From assembly GCA_028023455.1 (NCBI GenBank), contig JAQFVV010007228.1:1-64000 (forward strand): a stretch of DNA of 64,000 nucleotides, in the 5' to 3' direction. Under the pieces are notes generated by a model, which did not search any database, was not told the origin of the DNA, and saw only the letters and a list, made by a program, of their open reading frames with translations. The position numbers and the translations under genes are program-made. Positions 48,201 through 60,612 of the stretch are shown piece by piece. Position 1 is the stretch's first letter. Each line of letters begins with the position of its first letter. The DNA is from Epiperipatus broadwayi (lineage: Eukaryota; Onychophora; Udeonychophora; Euonychophora; Peripatidae).

Positions 48201-51200
48201 AAATATGCTATCATCATCAATAGTAGTCTGTCCAATAGACAGGTCCAGAGAGTAGTCACTACATCAGTTCATCCATTCTTCCATTCCATTCTCTTCCTTG
48301 CCCACTTCCTCAATTCCACATAACCCCTTCCATCTCGTATATCATCCAATAATGTCAATCTCTTCCGTCCTATCTTTTTATTTCCACTCACCATACCTTC
48401 CAAAACATCTTTCATTAAACTATAATCTTTTCTTAGTATATGTCCAATCCAGTTTCTCTTTCTCTCTTTGATACTTTCAATCAATCTTCTTTCCTCATTA
48501 ACTCTTTTCAAAACTTCTTCATTTGTTATTTTATTCACCCAACTGATTTTTTCCATTTTTCTCCATATCCACATCTCAAAAGCTTCCAGTCATTTTTTAA
48601 TTCTATTACTCAATGTCCATGTCTCACAACCATACATTAATACACTCCACACATAACATTTAATTAATCTTTTCCTTAATTCTCTTTCCATAGGTCCACA
48701 GAATATCTTCTTTCTTTTTACAAATGTCACCTTTGCCAATGCTATTCTTCTTTTAACTTCATCTTCACTTCTTCCATCCTCACTCAACCAACAACCCAAA
48801 TATCTAAATCCCTTCACCTGCTGCACCATGTCATCATGGATTCCAATTTGCAGTCTTTTTGCATCTCTCCCTATCCATAAACACTTAGTCTTTTCAATAT
48901 TAATCTTCATTCCATATGCCATACATCCTTCTTCCAATTTATTCAACATATTCTGAAGATCCTTTTCTTCCTCAGCAATAAGAGCCATATCATCTGCAAA
49001 TCTTATACACTTTATTACTCTCCCTCCAACATTTGCTCCTCCACAGTCCAAATAATTATTTATCATATCTTCTAAATAAATATTAAACAAAACAGGTGAC
49101 ATACTACATCCTTGCCTAACTCCACTTTCTATATTCACTTCATCCGTCTCATTACATCCAAATCTAACTCTTATTCTTTGCCCATTATTCATATTCCATA
49201 TCAATCGTCTTTCTTTCCAGAATACTCCTTTATCTCTTAAGATAGACATCAGTTTATTCCAGCTTACTCTATCAAATGCCTTTTCTAAATCTACAAAACA
49301 TATACCAATTCCTTTATCTCTTTCCATATATCTTTCTGCAATTGTCCTAACAATACCAATAGCATCTCTCGTGCTTTTCCCTTTCCGAAAACCAAACTGT
49401 TCTTCAGCAATATAATAGTCAACCTTCCCATAAATCCTTTGAGTTAAAATCCTCAATAACACCTTAGAAACATGAGACAATACACTTATTGTCCTATACT
49501 CTTCACATTTAACAGCTTTCTTCTTTTTAGCAATTGGAATCACTATAGTTCTTAAAAAATCTTCAGGCCAAACTCCACTATTATATATCAAATTGCAAAG
49601 TCCAACTATTTCCTTCATAGTAAATTCTCCCATTTCTCTCAAAAATTCTATAGGTACTGCATCAAATCCAATAGCCTTACCATTCTTCATTTGTGCAATT
49701 GCCTTTCTTACTTCATCTGGCAGTATGTCCATACCTCTATCATCCATTGCAACATCTTCTTCACTTTCAAGTTCATAACTAATTAAATTATTTCCTCTAC
49801 TAAACAGATACCGAATATATTCTTCCCATCTTTTTAATATATCATTACTATCGGTTAACCTTCTTCCATTCTTATCCGCAATCTCACTTGCTACCCATGT
49901 CTTTTTCTCCCAAGAAATACTTTGTATTCTATCAAATGCTAGATCATATCTTTTCATCTGTTGAAACCTTTCTATCTCTTTACATTCTTGCTCCAACCAC
50001 TTTTCTTTTGCTAAATCTGTTTCTCTTCTTAATTCATTATTAAATTTCCTATATTCCTTTTGCCCTTCCTCAGTATTTATATTCTTCCACCTTCTCCGCA
50101 CTTCCATCTTTTCCAACATACCTTCAGTTATCCAAGGTCTTTTAGCTTTTCTCACACGAATAATACCTATTTCATTTTTTGCTATTTTCAAGAATCCCTC
50201 TTTAATTCTATTCCAACACTCATCAGAGCCATTAATATAGTTCCCATCCTGAACAATTCTTTTAAATTCACCCTCACATATTAAACCAAATTTTCCTTTT
50301 TCCATTTGTCTCAATTTATCCAAGTCCCATCTTGTGTATCTTTTCCCTCTTTTAATTCTTTTTAAACTTAACTTTAATTTAGCCATCACCAAATTATGAT
50401 CCGAATCTATATCAGCACCTGGCAAAGCATGTGAACCCTTAACAGCATTCTTATATCTATTCTGAATCAGTATATAATCAATTTGATAACGTTCTTTGTT
50501 ACCTGGAGCTTTCCATGTATACAATCTTCTAATATGATTTTTAAAGCAAGTATTTGAAATGACAAACCCATTCTCTTTACAAAATTGTACAAGTCGACTA
50601 CCCCTTTCATTTCTTTTCCCAATACCATAATTTCCAACAATTTTCTCTTCCCTACCTTTCCCCACAACAGCATTCCAATCCCCCAATAGCAATATACATG
50701 CATTTTTTCCTTCACATTGAATACTTTCTTCTATCTTCTCATACATTTCATCAATTTCACTATCATCATGAGTACTAGTTGGCATATAAACTTGTACAAT
50801 TACCAAATCCCTAGGACTTGCATTTATTCTCATCACCATCAGTCTATCATTAATACCATCAACCTTTGCCACACTATTCCATATTTTCTTCCTCACAGCA
50901 ATGCCAACTCCATTAATTGATCTATCACCACCTGAATAAAACAACTTTACATCTCCACTACTTACTTCTCCACATCCCTCCCACCTCACTTCACTTAATC
51001 CCATTACATCAATATTATTCAAATTCAACTCTCTTTTCAAATTCTCCAATTTCCCACTTTTCCTCAAAGATCTAACATTCCACGTTCCAATTCTCAGTGT
51101 ATCCCCTCTCAATGAATTATATTTATGAGGATTTCGCAGGTTGACGACCTGAGTAGCCTCATGTCCACTCCTGCCGGGCAAGACACCAAAGTTATTCTTA

Positions 51201-51710
51201 ACTAAGGTCTCAACACCAAACGTAATGATTTCTGTAGACATACTCATAATAAAACAAGGGAATTATAAGACAAAGTGGTTTCCCGTTGTCTTCTTTGCCC
51301 AGCAATAACCTCTATAATAGGCTTAGTGCACTAGCCAAATCCCATAAAATGAAAATCCAACTACCGCTTCCTCCTCATCGTTGTCACCTCTAGTGATCTT
51401 CCGCTGACTTGGAAGAAATGCCGTTGCTGACCCAGCACCCAGCGGGGTGTTGACTTATTTAATGGCGGTCAACACTCGCCATTATACATCCACCGTCATA
51501 GGAATTGTGGCACTTTATAGAAGTAGACACGCCACTGTCTCCTTCACCACTTCCTGATAGTGAATGTTGTCCCATTGTCAGCGACTGCTTATTTACAGTA
51601 CTCTGCTTATTCGCAGCTAACCTTCATATCTGAAGGCCATGCCCCTATCCGCAACCTGGGGACGCTCTGGGTGGCATGGGACCCATGCCTTATTCCCAGA
51701 AATATGCTAT
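48201..51710 (-). mobile_element. RTE-type LINE, near full length (48212-51699), with 11-bp target duplication
   Basis: The element lies on the minus strand: a GC-richer 5' UTR (51699-51248), one ORF, a short 3' UTR and an ATTGATGATGATAG tail at 48212-48225. AAATATGCTAT occurs at 48201-48211 and 51700-51710 and only once in the uninterrupted sister copy of the duplicated locus, which proves both the insertion and its boundaries. The short (TGA)n tail and the endonuclease-RT organisation fit the RTE clade. Confidence 0.9.
48269..51247 (-). pseudogene. RTE-type endonuclease-reverse transcriptase, one in-frame TGA
   Basis: The frame is open for 885 codons from ATG 51247 to a TGA at 48590-48592, then continues in the same frame (LEAFEMWIWRKMEKISW) to 48269, about 990 codons in all. 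Residues 51-290 are an exonuclease-endonuclease-phosphatase domain: GTWNVRSL (N57), SEVRW (E86), GDWNAVVG (D190, N192), SDHN (282-285). Residues about 505-800 are the reverse transcriptase: DLEKAFD (653-659), SGVRQGCSMSP, and FADD (750-753). The part after the stop has WIGHILRKDYSL and RKR. It nicks target DNA and copies its RNA at the nick (known for the family). The TGA could be a simple CGA-to-TGA change; with no other damage seen, the copy is young. Plus-strand frames across it are shadows. Confidence 0.85.
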
Positions 51711-51759
51711 ATACACATATAACTAACCCAATTTCTTTTAATTTTAGGCTAAAATATTA

Positions 51760-53550
51760 TGTTTAAACCAAAGTTAGCTTACTGATATATTGATGTGACA
51801 AATGCAAAATGAGAATGTTAGTATAACACAATCATGCTGTCAGTAATTTATATCTGTAGCATGATATCATTAAAGAAATAACAAATCATAGTGGGAAGGA
51901 ATGAGCATCTTGCCCATGATCATTAATAAAGTTCACTAAAAGACAGGAATGATCCATTGTGTGATTGGTGATTTAAAACAAAATCATTTGTAATATGTAT
52001 ATATAAGAGATGCAATATAAATGGGAATAGCAGTCTTTTCTAGCTTACTGTTCCAACCAGAGCATAAGAAATCAATGGCATAGAAAATATATCTATAACC
52101 ATTGACAATGCAATGGCTACCATTTTGGCCATGCATTCAGTTGAATATTATGCTCTGTATGCTAACATGGCACAAGATAATGAGTATCCAATGTGCCTAC
52201 CCAGATTACATTGACATAAAACATCTGTACCTCTCTTCACCAGCACCAATTGAACTACAAAATAATTAGCCTAAAATTAACAAACTTAAACTAACATAAT
52301 CTTACGAATCTATGCAGTCATTTGTACCTATTTTAAATTTATTAATGTAAATGAAATTAATAAGAATGAAAATAGTAGCCAACATATATATATATATATA
52401 ATAAATAATTTAAAATTAGTCAGATAATAGATTTCTTTTAAAAGTTAAGTGCAGCTTAAAATTAATACTTGAAAAAGTTTGTATTATATAATTAAAATTC
52501 ATATTTCATTTAAAACAAAAGTTCATAGTTTTCATAGTATCAAATTTTTGGATTCTGACTTTGCAGTCCTTGATGCATTGCACAACTACATTAGAAGATC
52601 CTTCCATCTCATATTAATATTGTTCTTAGGAAGACAAGTTTGTCATTTGCTGCTTTGGGGGAACTATCACTCTGGAGACCACCTTAGTTGGTGCAAATAC
52701 AGGAAATGTAATTTATCCCATGACCTCTACAATTTGGAAATTTACAATACACATATAAAATATGTTTAAATAACACACAATAAGCCAGAGCAATCTAAAT
52801 ATAGCAAAAGTTTTCTTTTTTTCTTTTTATATTATTTTGAATTTTTTATCATTGAATTCCAGGATCAATCTTGCCTGACTTGGCACTGTTCTTATTAGCG
52901 ATGATGATTTTTTCTCTGTGGGCCATGTATTCATTCGTGGCCAGTTTTCTTTAGAGTGGGAATTCAAAATTTTATCACTAGTATTTTTTAATTGATCTCT
53001 TATCTGACTTACAATTGGTTAAATGTTCAAGGACCTGTTTGCTATTTAGAAAATCATTTCCATTCTAAGATTAAAAATAACTTTTAACTTTAACTAATTA
53101 ACAGCTTTTTTATTCGTTTATATTAAAATCAATCTTGTTTTTAGATTTTTAACTTTAAATAATTATATAGTTTATCATTTGTGCATTATATATATATTTT
53201 ATTTAAATAAAATTATTATTAATATTTTTTTCTATATATTTCCATTTGAGGGTGATTTTATTTATAGATCTTTTCCACTCTTATTTGAAAGTGTTGTGAC
53301 AGCATACATGTATACCATTACAATACATGAAATTAAATTTTATGGAAGCCAAACTGAGAAAGTATTACCAATATTTATTTTGTATACTGTTAACCAGAAC
53401 ATGTCATTCAGGCAACACTGTAGGAGAAACTAGCCTAATCTTGAGATTCCAATAGATTTATACATATAAAATTAAAGACAAAAACTGACATAGCCTCTTT
53501 ATAATTGCTACCGATATTTTTATATGTGCATACATATGGATTCATTTGAG
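51760..53550. other. AT-rich region, no gene recognised
   Basis: A GC-richer stretch at 52540-52740 has a 96-codon plus frame (ending KYV) and a shorter minus frame; neither resembles a known family nor shows good splice sites. Confidence 0.35.
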
Positions 53551-54805
53551 TCATCATCATCATCATCAACCATTATCAATCCACTGCAGGATGAAGGTCT
53601 CTCCAAGTTTAATCCATCTTCTCTGATCTTTAGCTTCTCTTCTCCACAACACCCCTGCACATTTTCTTATTTCATCCATCCATCTCACATGTGGTCTCTT
53701 TCTGGGTCTTTTACAATCTCTTGGAATCCAGTTTAAAATTTCAATTGTCCATCTATTATCATCTCTTCTAGCAATATGTCCAGCCCAACTCCATTTCAAT
53801 CTTTTAATTTTTTCAATAAGGTCAGTAACACCTGTTTGTTGTCTTACCCATACATTGCGTTTTCGATCTCTTCTTGTTACTCTCAACATACATCTCTCCA
53901 TACTCCTTTGAGAGGTCTGAAGTCTCTGTATTGCTCTTCTATTAAGTGTCCAAGTCTCAGATCCATAAGTAAGAACTGGTAAAACACATTTGTTAAAAAC
54001 CATCCTTTTCAAACACATAGGCATATTTCCTTTTAGTATCAAGTTATTTCTACCAAAAGCACTCCAACCAAGTTTAATTCTATGATTAATTTCCTCCATT
54101 ATGTTTCCATCTGTATTAATAATCTGACCAAGGTATTTTTAACTGTTAACTTCTTCTAATTCTTCATAATCAATTTTTATTTTCATATTTTGAGCAAATT
54201 GATTAAACATTACTTTAGTCTTTTTAACATTTATCTTTAGTCCTACTTTTCTACTTTCATCTGCTAACTCCTGCAACATTTCCTGCAGCTCTGAAGCATT
54301 ATTTGCAAAAATAACTACATCATCTGCGAAATCTAAATGACTTAAATACTCTCCATTTACTTTCACTCCTTTAGTTTCCCATTTTAATCCACAAAATACT
54401 TCTTGCAGCACTGCTGTAAAGAGTTTTGGAGATATGGAGTCACCTTGTCTTACACCTTTCTCAATGTTGATTTTTCCAGTATCATTATGTAATCTAATTG
54501 TTGCTGTTGCATTTTTATAAATATTCTTTAAAAATATGACAATATCCTGGATCTATACCTTGATGATCCAATGCTTTAATCACTGAAGAAATGTGTATAG
54601 AATCGAATGCCTTTTTATAATCTACAAATCCAAAACATAATGACAACTCATATTCGTTTGTCCTTTCTATGACTTCTCTCAATACCTGGATATGATCTAT
54701 TGTACTAAAACCACTTTTAAATCCAGCTTGTTCTCTTGGTTGGTGGAAATCCAAAGTTCTCTGTAGACGAGTTGTAATTATCTTGGTAAAAAGTTTATAT
54801 ATATA
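53551..54805 (-). mobile_element. RTE-type LINE, 5'-truncated, second subfamily
   Basis: The minus-strand copy ends in a (TGA)n tail (TCATCATCATCATCATC at 53551 on +). Sequence similarity to the 16.1-kb copy begins near the ATAAACTTTTTACC segment at about 54800. No clear target duplication was found. It is the best preserved of the three related copies (14.9, 16.1 and 53.5 kb). Confidence 0.8.
53566..54800 (-). pseudogene. RTE-type reverse transcriptase remnant
   Basis: Three open blocks are in order. 54515-54800 has LFTKIITTRLQRTLDFHQP, REQAGFKSGFSTIDHIQVL and FVDYKKAFDS (RT palm motif A). Then a +1 shift follows near 54535 (one extra base compared with the 16.1-kb copy). 54139-54411 has LSHLDFADDVVIFANN (catalytic FADD) and GLKINVKKTKVMF. 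After a single stop, where TAC became TAA (NS*KYLGQI against NNYKYLGQI in the sister copy), 53566-54099 has CVLPVLTYGSETWTLNRRAI and KRLKWSWAGHIARRDDNRW. The endonuclease is missing. Only one frameshift and one stop separate it from an open frame over this length. Plus-strand frames here are shadows. Confidence 0.85.
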
Positions 54806-57480
54806 TATTATTTCACACACTAACTCTGGTATTAACAAAAAAAATATTTCTGTTATTGTTCAAAAAAAAAAAAAGACAATTTAATCTATTCATTACTAAT
54901 TTGTCTTAAAAGTAAACTATTTTTGAAGTAAATTGAAGTAAATTGTTCATCAAGGAAATAAAAAGTGACCTACCTATGAATATCCCAGGAAAATTAAAAA
55001 GCTTGCAGAGAATAGAATATCTAGATATATATTTTCTAAATTTTGTCTGTCATTCATAAAAAAAATTGGTTTTAGTTTGCAATTACCAAATGTGATTTTT
55101 TTAAAAATAACTGATGAAACTCCAAATTTTAAATTGAATCAGTATAAGATATTAAAAATACTTTTAAAAGCAAAAAAATATTAAGAATTAAAATACTATT
55201 TTTATATTAGAATATGTATATGTGTATGCACATCATAATATTCATTTAACATTTAATTATTTATATTTTCAAAGTAGGCTAATATTGGCTTGTTTTTTAC
55301 ATTATCAGATATGAATACATGCACTTACATATATGTGTTTATTTAAACTCTTTTATTTTTGTAAACTATAATATAAATAGTGATAAAGATTTAGATCTTT
55401 GCTTTTTTAATCTATGGAAATATTTTCTGATATTTGTGAATAGTCAAAATCAGAATGATTTATTTACATTGTAGTGTATTTATTGAATCTTTCAGTTTTT
55501 TTATTATTTCTAAATAATGAATAAATTTGTTAATTATTATTTAAAATCATTCCAGTGAAGTTATTTAATTTTAGACTAGATTATATTGTTCAAAGCTAGC
55601 TCTCGACTAAAATGATATATGTGTGTGATTATATATATAATTCTCTTCAGAATTATTTAGATATTACTAAGGTAATAAACGCCATCTTTAAAGTTTACTC
55701 ATATTATTTTATATGTTTTATGATGATAGGAATTACTTTATTGACAGCAGTATTCTCATAGTACCAAATATCTCAAAGTATTGATGATTAACATTCATAT
55801 AATAATCTCAGCACTTTTTTGCATATGCTAATTTCATAGTTATTTTAGCATTTATGTATATACATTCAGTTAACACTGCGGTGTTTATTAGCATTTCATT
55901 ACTTCCATATAACTTCATACAATCCCGTATCTAACAATATATTATAGTAATTTTAACAACTTCTAAATAAGCAATACCTATTAAATATAGATTGTTGAAA
56001 ATATATAATAATATTTGTAAAGTAATCATTTTAAAGTGTAAACACCAAAATAATTCTTTACAAGTCAGACTTTCTGGAGTCATATTAATAAACTTGCAAA
56101 TAACTTCCGCTTTTATCAATATAATTTACTAGATAGAAAAAAAAAATTCTCAATGAATTCACTTTTGTCTGATTTTCAAGTTTTTATATGAGCAGTAGAT
56201 CAAAGTTTTATATTTTATAGAAATGAAATATTTTAACGGTGGTTTAAGCAAAGCCTCTATTTAACCAACCGCAATGCAGATAAAAATTTATATTAATGTT
56301 AATTTTATTTTATAGATAATAATACTTATGAAAATATAATTTTTAAATGCGCATACCATACTAATTATTTATAAGTCAGTCTTTCCAGAGACATATTAAT
56401 AAACTTCAAATAATTCCATCTCATATCAATGTTAATGTAGTAATAACATTTATAAAAAAAGGCATTATATGCAAAATTATTAAATATATATAGAAAAATT
56501 GATTTTAAGAAATTATTATGGTTTGCTCATAAAAACCATTATTTTATAAATATTATATATACACGCATATTATAGAAATAAGCAGCTTTAAATAATACTA
56601 TAAAACAAAAACCTTTTAAGCATTTGTCCACGAATATTGATTTTTATGTTCCTTTGTATGAATATTAGTTATTTTGTTTTTATAATAAGACAGATATTCA
56701 TTTTCTGGTCAATATTGGATGTTTAGATCTTGATTATGGTTCAAACTCAGCATCTGATAAATTATTTTCTTATTTGAAAATTTTATAGCTATCTGGAGAA
56801 TTTATGAGTAAAAACTTGGGAAAACGAAATTTATGAGAACTTTTATATTTAAATCATTTAAATAACTTTTGTAGCCTGTTTTGTCTTTTCAACTCTAATT
56901 TAAAGACTAGATTGTTTTAAGTGAAAAGGAAAAGTTTACTTGAAATCATTTAATTTAGATGAATAATGAAAACGATTTTATTTAATAAAAAAAGAAAAGA
57001 AAAAGAAAGTAAAAATAGAAATTTATTTAATTACGAAAAGGCACTTAGGTTCCTTCACTTTTAATCAAAAATAGCATAGTTGAAAATTAAAAATGTTTAG
57101 TTTTTTTATTTTTATAATTTAGAACAATCGTCTAACTTCCAATCATGTAGTTTTTTCACTCTATATATAAAGTGTAACAACTTACTGCAAATAACACATA
57201 CTTCCAACAGTCCTTAAAAGTATTAAAGAAGGCATTATTCACCAAGCCGCCAAATATTAAATGATGAAGATTATAACTGTTTTCCATTTTTATTGTATTC
57301 TCTACATAGAAATAACTAGAGTTTGGTTAGTTTATCTATAAATTGAAAGCAAGGCTAGGTTTAGTTAGTGTAAAGTCCAATTGGCCATTTCTTTCAGGAC
57401 TTTTTAAAATATGCTCCAACTATTATAAATAAAGCTGTATTTTTTAATTAAAAAAAGAAATTGAATAGTATAATTTAAAC
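54806..57480. other. AT-rich region with a diverged duplication
   Basis: A ~115-bp segment around 56020-56130 (with TTTACAAGTCAGACTTTCTGG and CATATTAATAAACTT) recurs diverged at 56335-56450. Otherwise nothing was recognised. Confidence 0.4.
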
Positions 57481-57782
57481 AATATATTGTAATGGTATAC
57501 GTATATGCAATGAATGAAGAAATGACATAGCAAGTCATTGGAAGGCGAATGTAATAGTACGTATGCTGCTGCTACGCAGCTACGATAAAATTAATATAAT
57601 ACAATCGTATGCCTTAACTACATATGAAAAGATACATTCGTCTTAAATGTAATAAAAATGTAATAGAAAATACAATTACTCCAATTGGTAGTGCCAAATG
57701 TAATAGTAAATAAAATGGCTGGTAGTGCAAGTATCTTTCCTGCTTGATTTACGGGAACGATTGTTTAAAATAAAAAATTAAA

Positions 57783-59570
57783 ATGGGGCGAAAGAATAAA
57801 AAGAACGAGAATACCAAAGTAAGTATTTGTGAAGTTAAAGATAAATTTAAAGTCTTAGATACTAATAATCTGGAGGAAAATAAAAATCATAATGAGAAAA
57901 TGGCATTTAAGTCTCTGAGAAAAGAAAGTAAATTAAGGAAATATAATAGTGATACTTCTTTAAATAAACGTAGAGAAGAAAATGATAATAATAGTGATAG
58001 TATAAATTTAAAAGAACATACAAATAAATCAATAAATCAAGAAAACAATATAGCACTTACGGAAAAAGCAATTATTAGCAAAAAAACGGAAAAAAGCCTA
58101 AGTAGTAACGTTGGCCTAGAAAATCCAGAGTGCGTAATACTAAATAATAATAAAAAAAGGAAAATGGATAGCGATAATAATTTTGACTCAAGTGAAGTTT
58201 TGAGCTTACAATCTGATGCAATAAAACAAGCTGGATTGAGATCAAAATTAATTAAAAAGGGAGATGTAGTAGATAATCAAATAAACTCGGTGAATAAAAC
58301 TCAATTTATTGATGTTAATGATAACTATGCTGATAATATAAGTAGCAAGAAACTTACAACAAAATCTTTCGTGAAATTAAATGAATACTGGAAAAAGATA
58401 TTTGTAAAGTGTATGTCACCAAGTACATCAATTTTTAGCTTAATTATTCAAACTAATATAATAACAGGGGAACATATACTTGATAAACCAGATATCGATG
58501 AATACTTAAAGGCTCTATATTCTCATGAACTCATTAACATGGTCAAATATACTTCTTTTTTTCCCGCTAGAGGGTTCGTTTCGATTGAATATTTCAATAA
58601 AGAACAAAAAGATAAAGCTGAAAACATAATTGAGCAAATTCAAAATAAAAAAATTTACTACGTTACAAAAGATCCCAATCCATTGGTCTATGGAAAAATA
58701 CTGCATACACCTCCAAGTTTCAATGTTGAATTTTTTAAAATCCAACTATTGGATTATGCTGAGATAATAAATTTGGAAAGAGAAATGACACTGGGCACAG
58801 CCTTCCAAATTCCGTCAAACTCATGGACAGTAGTACTTAAATTAAAGAAAGGGGTAACGAAAGAACAGATACCACATAAAATAACAAAAGATCAAATGCC
58901 CATTTCCATAATAATAAAGGGTAGATCACCATTGTGTTTTAAATGTAATCGAGTGGGGCATATTGCAGCAGGCTGTAACACTGCTAACTGCATGAAGTGT
59001 AACAAATTTGACCGATTAAATCACCTATGTAATGTATCATCATCAATTAAGACATGGGCTAATATAGTTAGTAACACAGGAGACGAGCATTTATTGTATG
59101 AAGAAGAAATTGATAAATTAAAAAATATGGACATATTAGATGAAGTTGAATTGTTACCAGGCCAAAATGATCTATTGCAGGTTGGAAATGTCACAGGTAT
59201 TGATAGTCTTATAGATTCATTTGATGAGAATAACACAGACTCGCAAATGGAAAATGAAAACGAAGACAGGGTTATGATAATACAATCGGTAGAACTTATC
59301 AACCAACAAGTAAATGATAATGAAGATAGTATCAAAACAGAAGAACTTAGCAACAAGCAAATAAATGGTAATGAGGATAGTATCAAAACACTCAAAAGAA
59401 ATACACATCAAAAGATTAATAAAGTTACAAAAGATAATAATGGTGATAATCAAATAATGTTGAATATTAATTTGGCAGAATTAAACAATGACTCCTATGA
59501 TAAGAAAGATGATGAATTAAAAACTAAGGGAAAAGATGAGGATGTGGGGTGTAATATGCTAATAAAATGA
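57783..59570 (+). CDS. LINE ORF1, 595-aa nucleic-acid-binding protein with zinc knuckles
   Basis: This is an intact frame from ATG 57783 to TGA 59570. The N-terminal ~200 residues are charged and Asn/Lys-rich (MGRKNKKNEN, then nuclear-localisation-like KKRKMD near residue 124). A central part (about 200-380) has KTWV/WTVVLKLKKG-type segments reminiscent of RNA-binding ORF1 folds. A CCHC zinc knuckle CFKCNRVGHIAAGC occupies residues 385-398, followed by a second, less regular one CMKCNKFDRLNHLC (403-416). The C-terminal ~180 residues are acidic. A repeated segment (EELSNKQINGNEDSIKT-like) occurs near 510-540. In LINEs ORF1 coats the element RNA and helps it reach DNA; here that role is inferred. 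ORF2 starts 18 nt downstream in another frame. Confidence 0.75.
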   Translation: MGRKNKKNENTKVSICEVKDKFKVLDTNNLEENKNHNEKMAFKSLRKESKLRKYNSDTSLNKRREENDNNSDSINLKEHTNKSINQENNIALTEKAIISKKTEKSLSSNVGLENPECVILNNNKKRKMDSDNNFDSSEVLSLQSDAIKQAGLRSKLIKKGDVVDNQINSVNKTQFIDVNDNYADNISSKKLTTKSFVKLNEYWKKIFVKCMSPSTSIFSLIIQTNIITGEHILDKPDIDEYLKALYSHELINMVKYTSFFPARGFVSIEYFNKEQKDKAENIIEQIQNKKIYYVTKDPNPLVYGKILHTPPSFNVEFFKIQLLDYAEIINLEREMTLGTAFQIPSNSWTVVLKLKKGVTKEQIPHKITKDQMPISIIIKGRSPLCFKCNRVGHIAAGCNTANCMKCNKFDRLNHLCNVSSSIKTWANIVSNTGDEHLLYEEEIDKLKNMDILDEVELLPGQNDLLQVGNVTGIDSLIDSFDENNTDSQMENENEDRVMIIQSVELINQQVNDNEDSIKTEELSNKQINGNEDSIKTLKRNTHQKINKVTKDNNGDNQIMLNINLAELNNDSYDKKDDELKTKGKDEDVGCNMLIK

Positions 59571-59588
59571 TTATTAAATTATCAAGAT

Positions 59589-60443
59589 ATGAAGAATTCA
59601 CTAAATATAATATCTATGAATGTTAGAGGAATGAATGCAGGTGATAAAGTGATTAAAATTATAGACTACGTTGCTTCCCAAAAATATGACATTATAATCT
59701 TATCAGAAACAAAGATTAGTAGCAACACACCAATTTGGATTACTGAAAGACTTGCAAAGGCAAATGTGTTTCTGTACAGAATGAATACAAAATCAGCACA
59801 GGGAGTTGCATTACTAATAAATATGAGATCAAATATAAGAAACATACAAATAATCATGTTACAAATAAATTTTATAGTGATTTCCTTTACCTTTTGTGAT
59901 AGGCTTTATTATCTAATTGCAGTATACTCGATTAGTAAAGGTAAAGATATTCCTAAGCTAATTCATGGTATACAACATAAGTTAATGCAGAAGCTGGGCA
60001 TTGTTGTGGTTGGAGGTGACTTCAATTGCTCCTACTGGGATATTCCTAAAAGTCTGGAAAACAAACTAGAAGCTCTTGCAGTATATCCATTGGAAATGAA
60101 ATATGGTAAGGATGCCTACACATTTTTTAACAGCAGGTATATGTCACTAATAGATTTGTTCTTTGTGTCAAATGGTAAAGTGAAAGACTCATTCATTGAA
60201 ACTTCTCTAGTAGGCTTTTCTGATCACCTAAGAATACTATTGGAGATAAAAAATTATGATGCAATAAAAAATAAGGCCTATGTCTTTTCTATTAAAAAGA
60301 ACATTATGAGTCAGATAAACTTTACAGTTGATCAAAGGTCTAACATTTTGATAGTATCAAACTACTATACAAGCCAATCAAAGCTACCTCCATGTATTGC
60401 ATGGAATAAAATGAAAAAAAATATCTCAAGCCTAATGCCGTAA
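59589..60443 (+). pseudogene. LINE ORF2, endonuclease domain only (284 aa)
   Basis: The frame encodes an exonuclease-endonuclease-phosphatase domain with all expected motifs: SMNVRGMN (N11), DIIILSETK (E40), VVVGGDFNC (D144, N146), LIDLFFVS and SDH (211-213). It stops at TAA 60441-60443, just where a linker to the reverse transcriptase should begin. The linker continues in the +1 frame (next entry), so a frameshift is the likely cause of the stop. The catalytic residues of the nuclease are intact. No reverse transcriptase follows, so the element cannot copy itself. Confidence 0.75.
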
Positions 60444-60456
60444 TAACACAAATAAT

Positions 60457-60612
60457 ATGTTAACACAAAACCAAATGAAAAATAGAATTATTGAAATCAA
60501 TAAAATACTAATTACTATATCTGGCCTCAGAGAAAATAATGATTTAGTTAAGAAGCTACAACTGGAATATAATGATATATATAAAAGAATGCATCTCCGG
60601 ATGGATAAATAA
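60457..60612 (+). pseudogene. LINE ORF2 linker remnant, +1 frame
   Basis: A 51-codon frame reads MKNRIIEINKIL, SGLRENNDLVKKLQLEYND and MHLRMDK before a stop. The helical, charged composition fits the segment between endonuclease and reverse transcriptase in LINE ORF2 proteins. Frame relation to the endonuclease ORF is +1. Confidence 0.5.

Larger units (their letters stand above)
47922..51760. repeat. ~172-bp tandem duplication, second copy split by a LINE
   Basis: Copy 1 (47922 to about 48094) and copy 2 (48095-48211 plus 51711 to about 51760) share AAATTAGCAACTGAATAAAT, ATATGCACAGATGGGTACA, AAGCATAAATATGCTAT, ACACATATAACTAACCCAA and TTTTAATTTTAGGCTAAAAT in order. The break in copy 2 is exactly at the LINE insertion. 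Confidence 0.85.
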
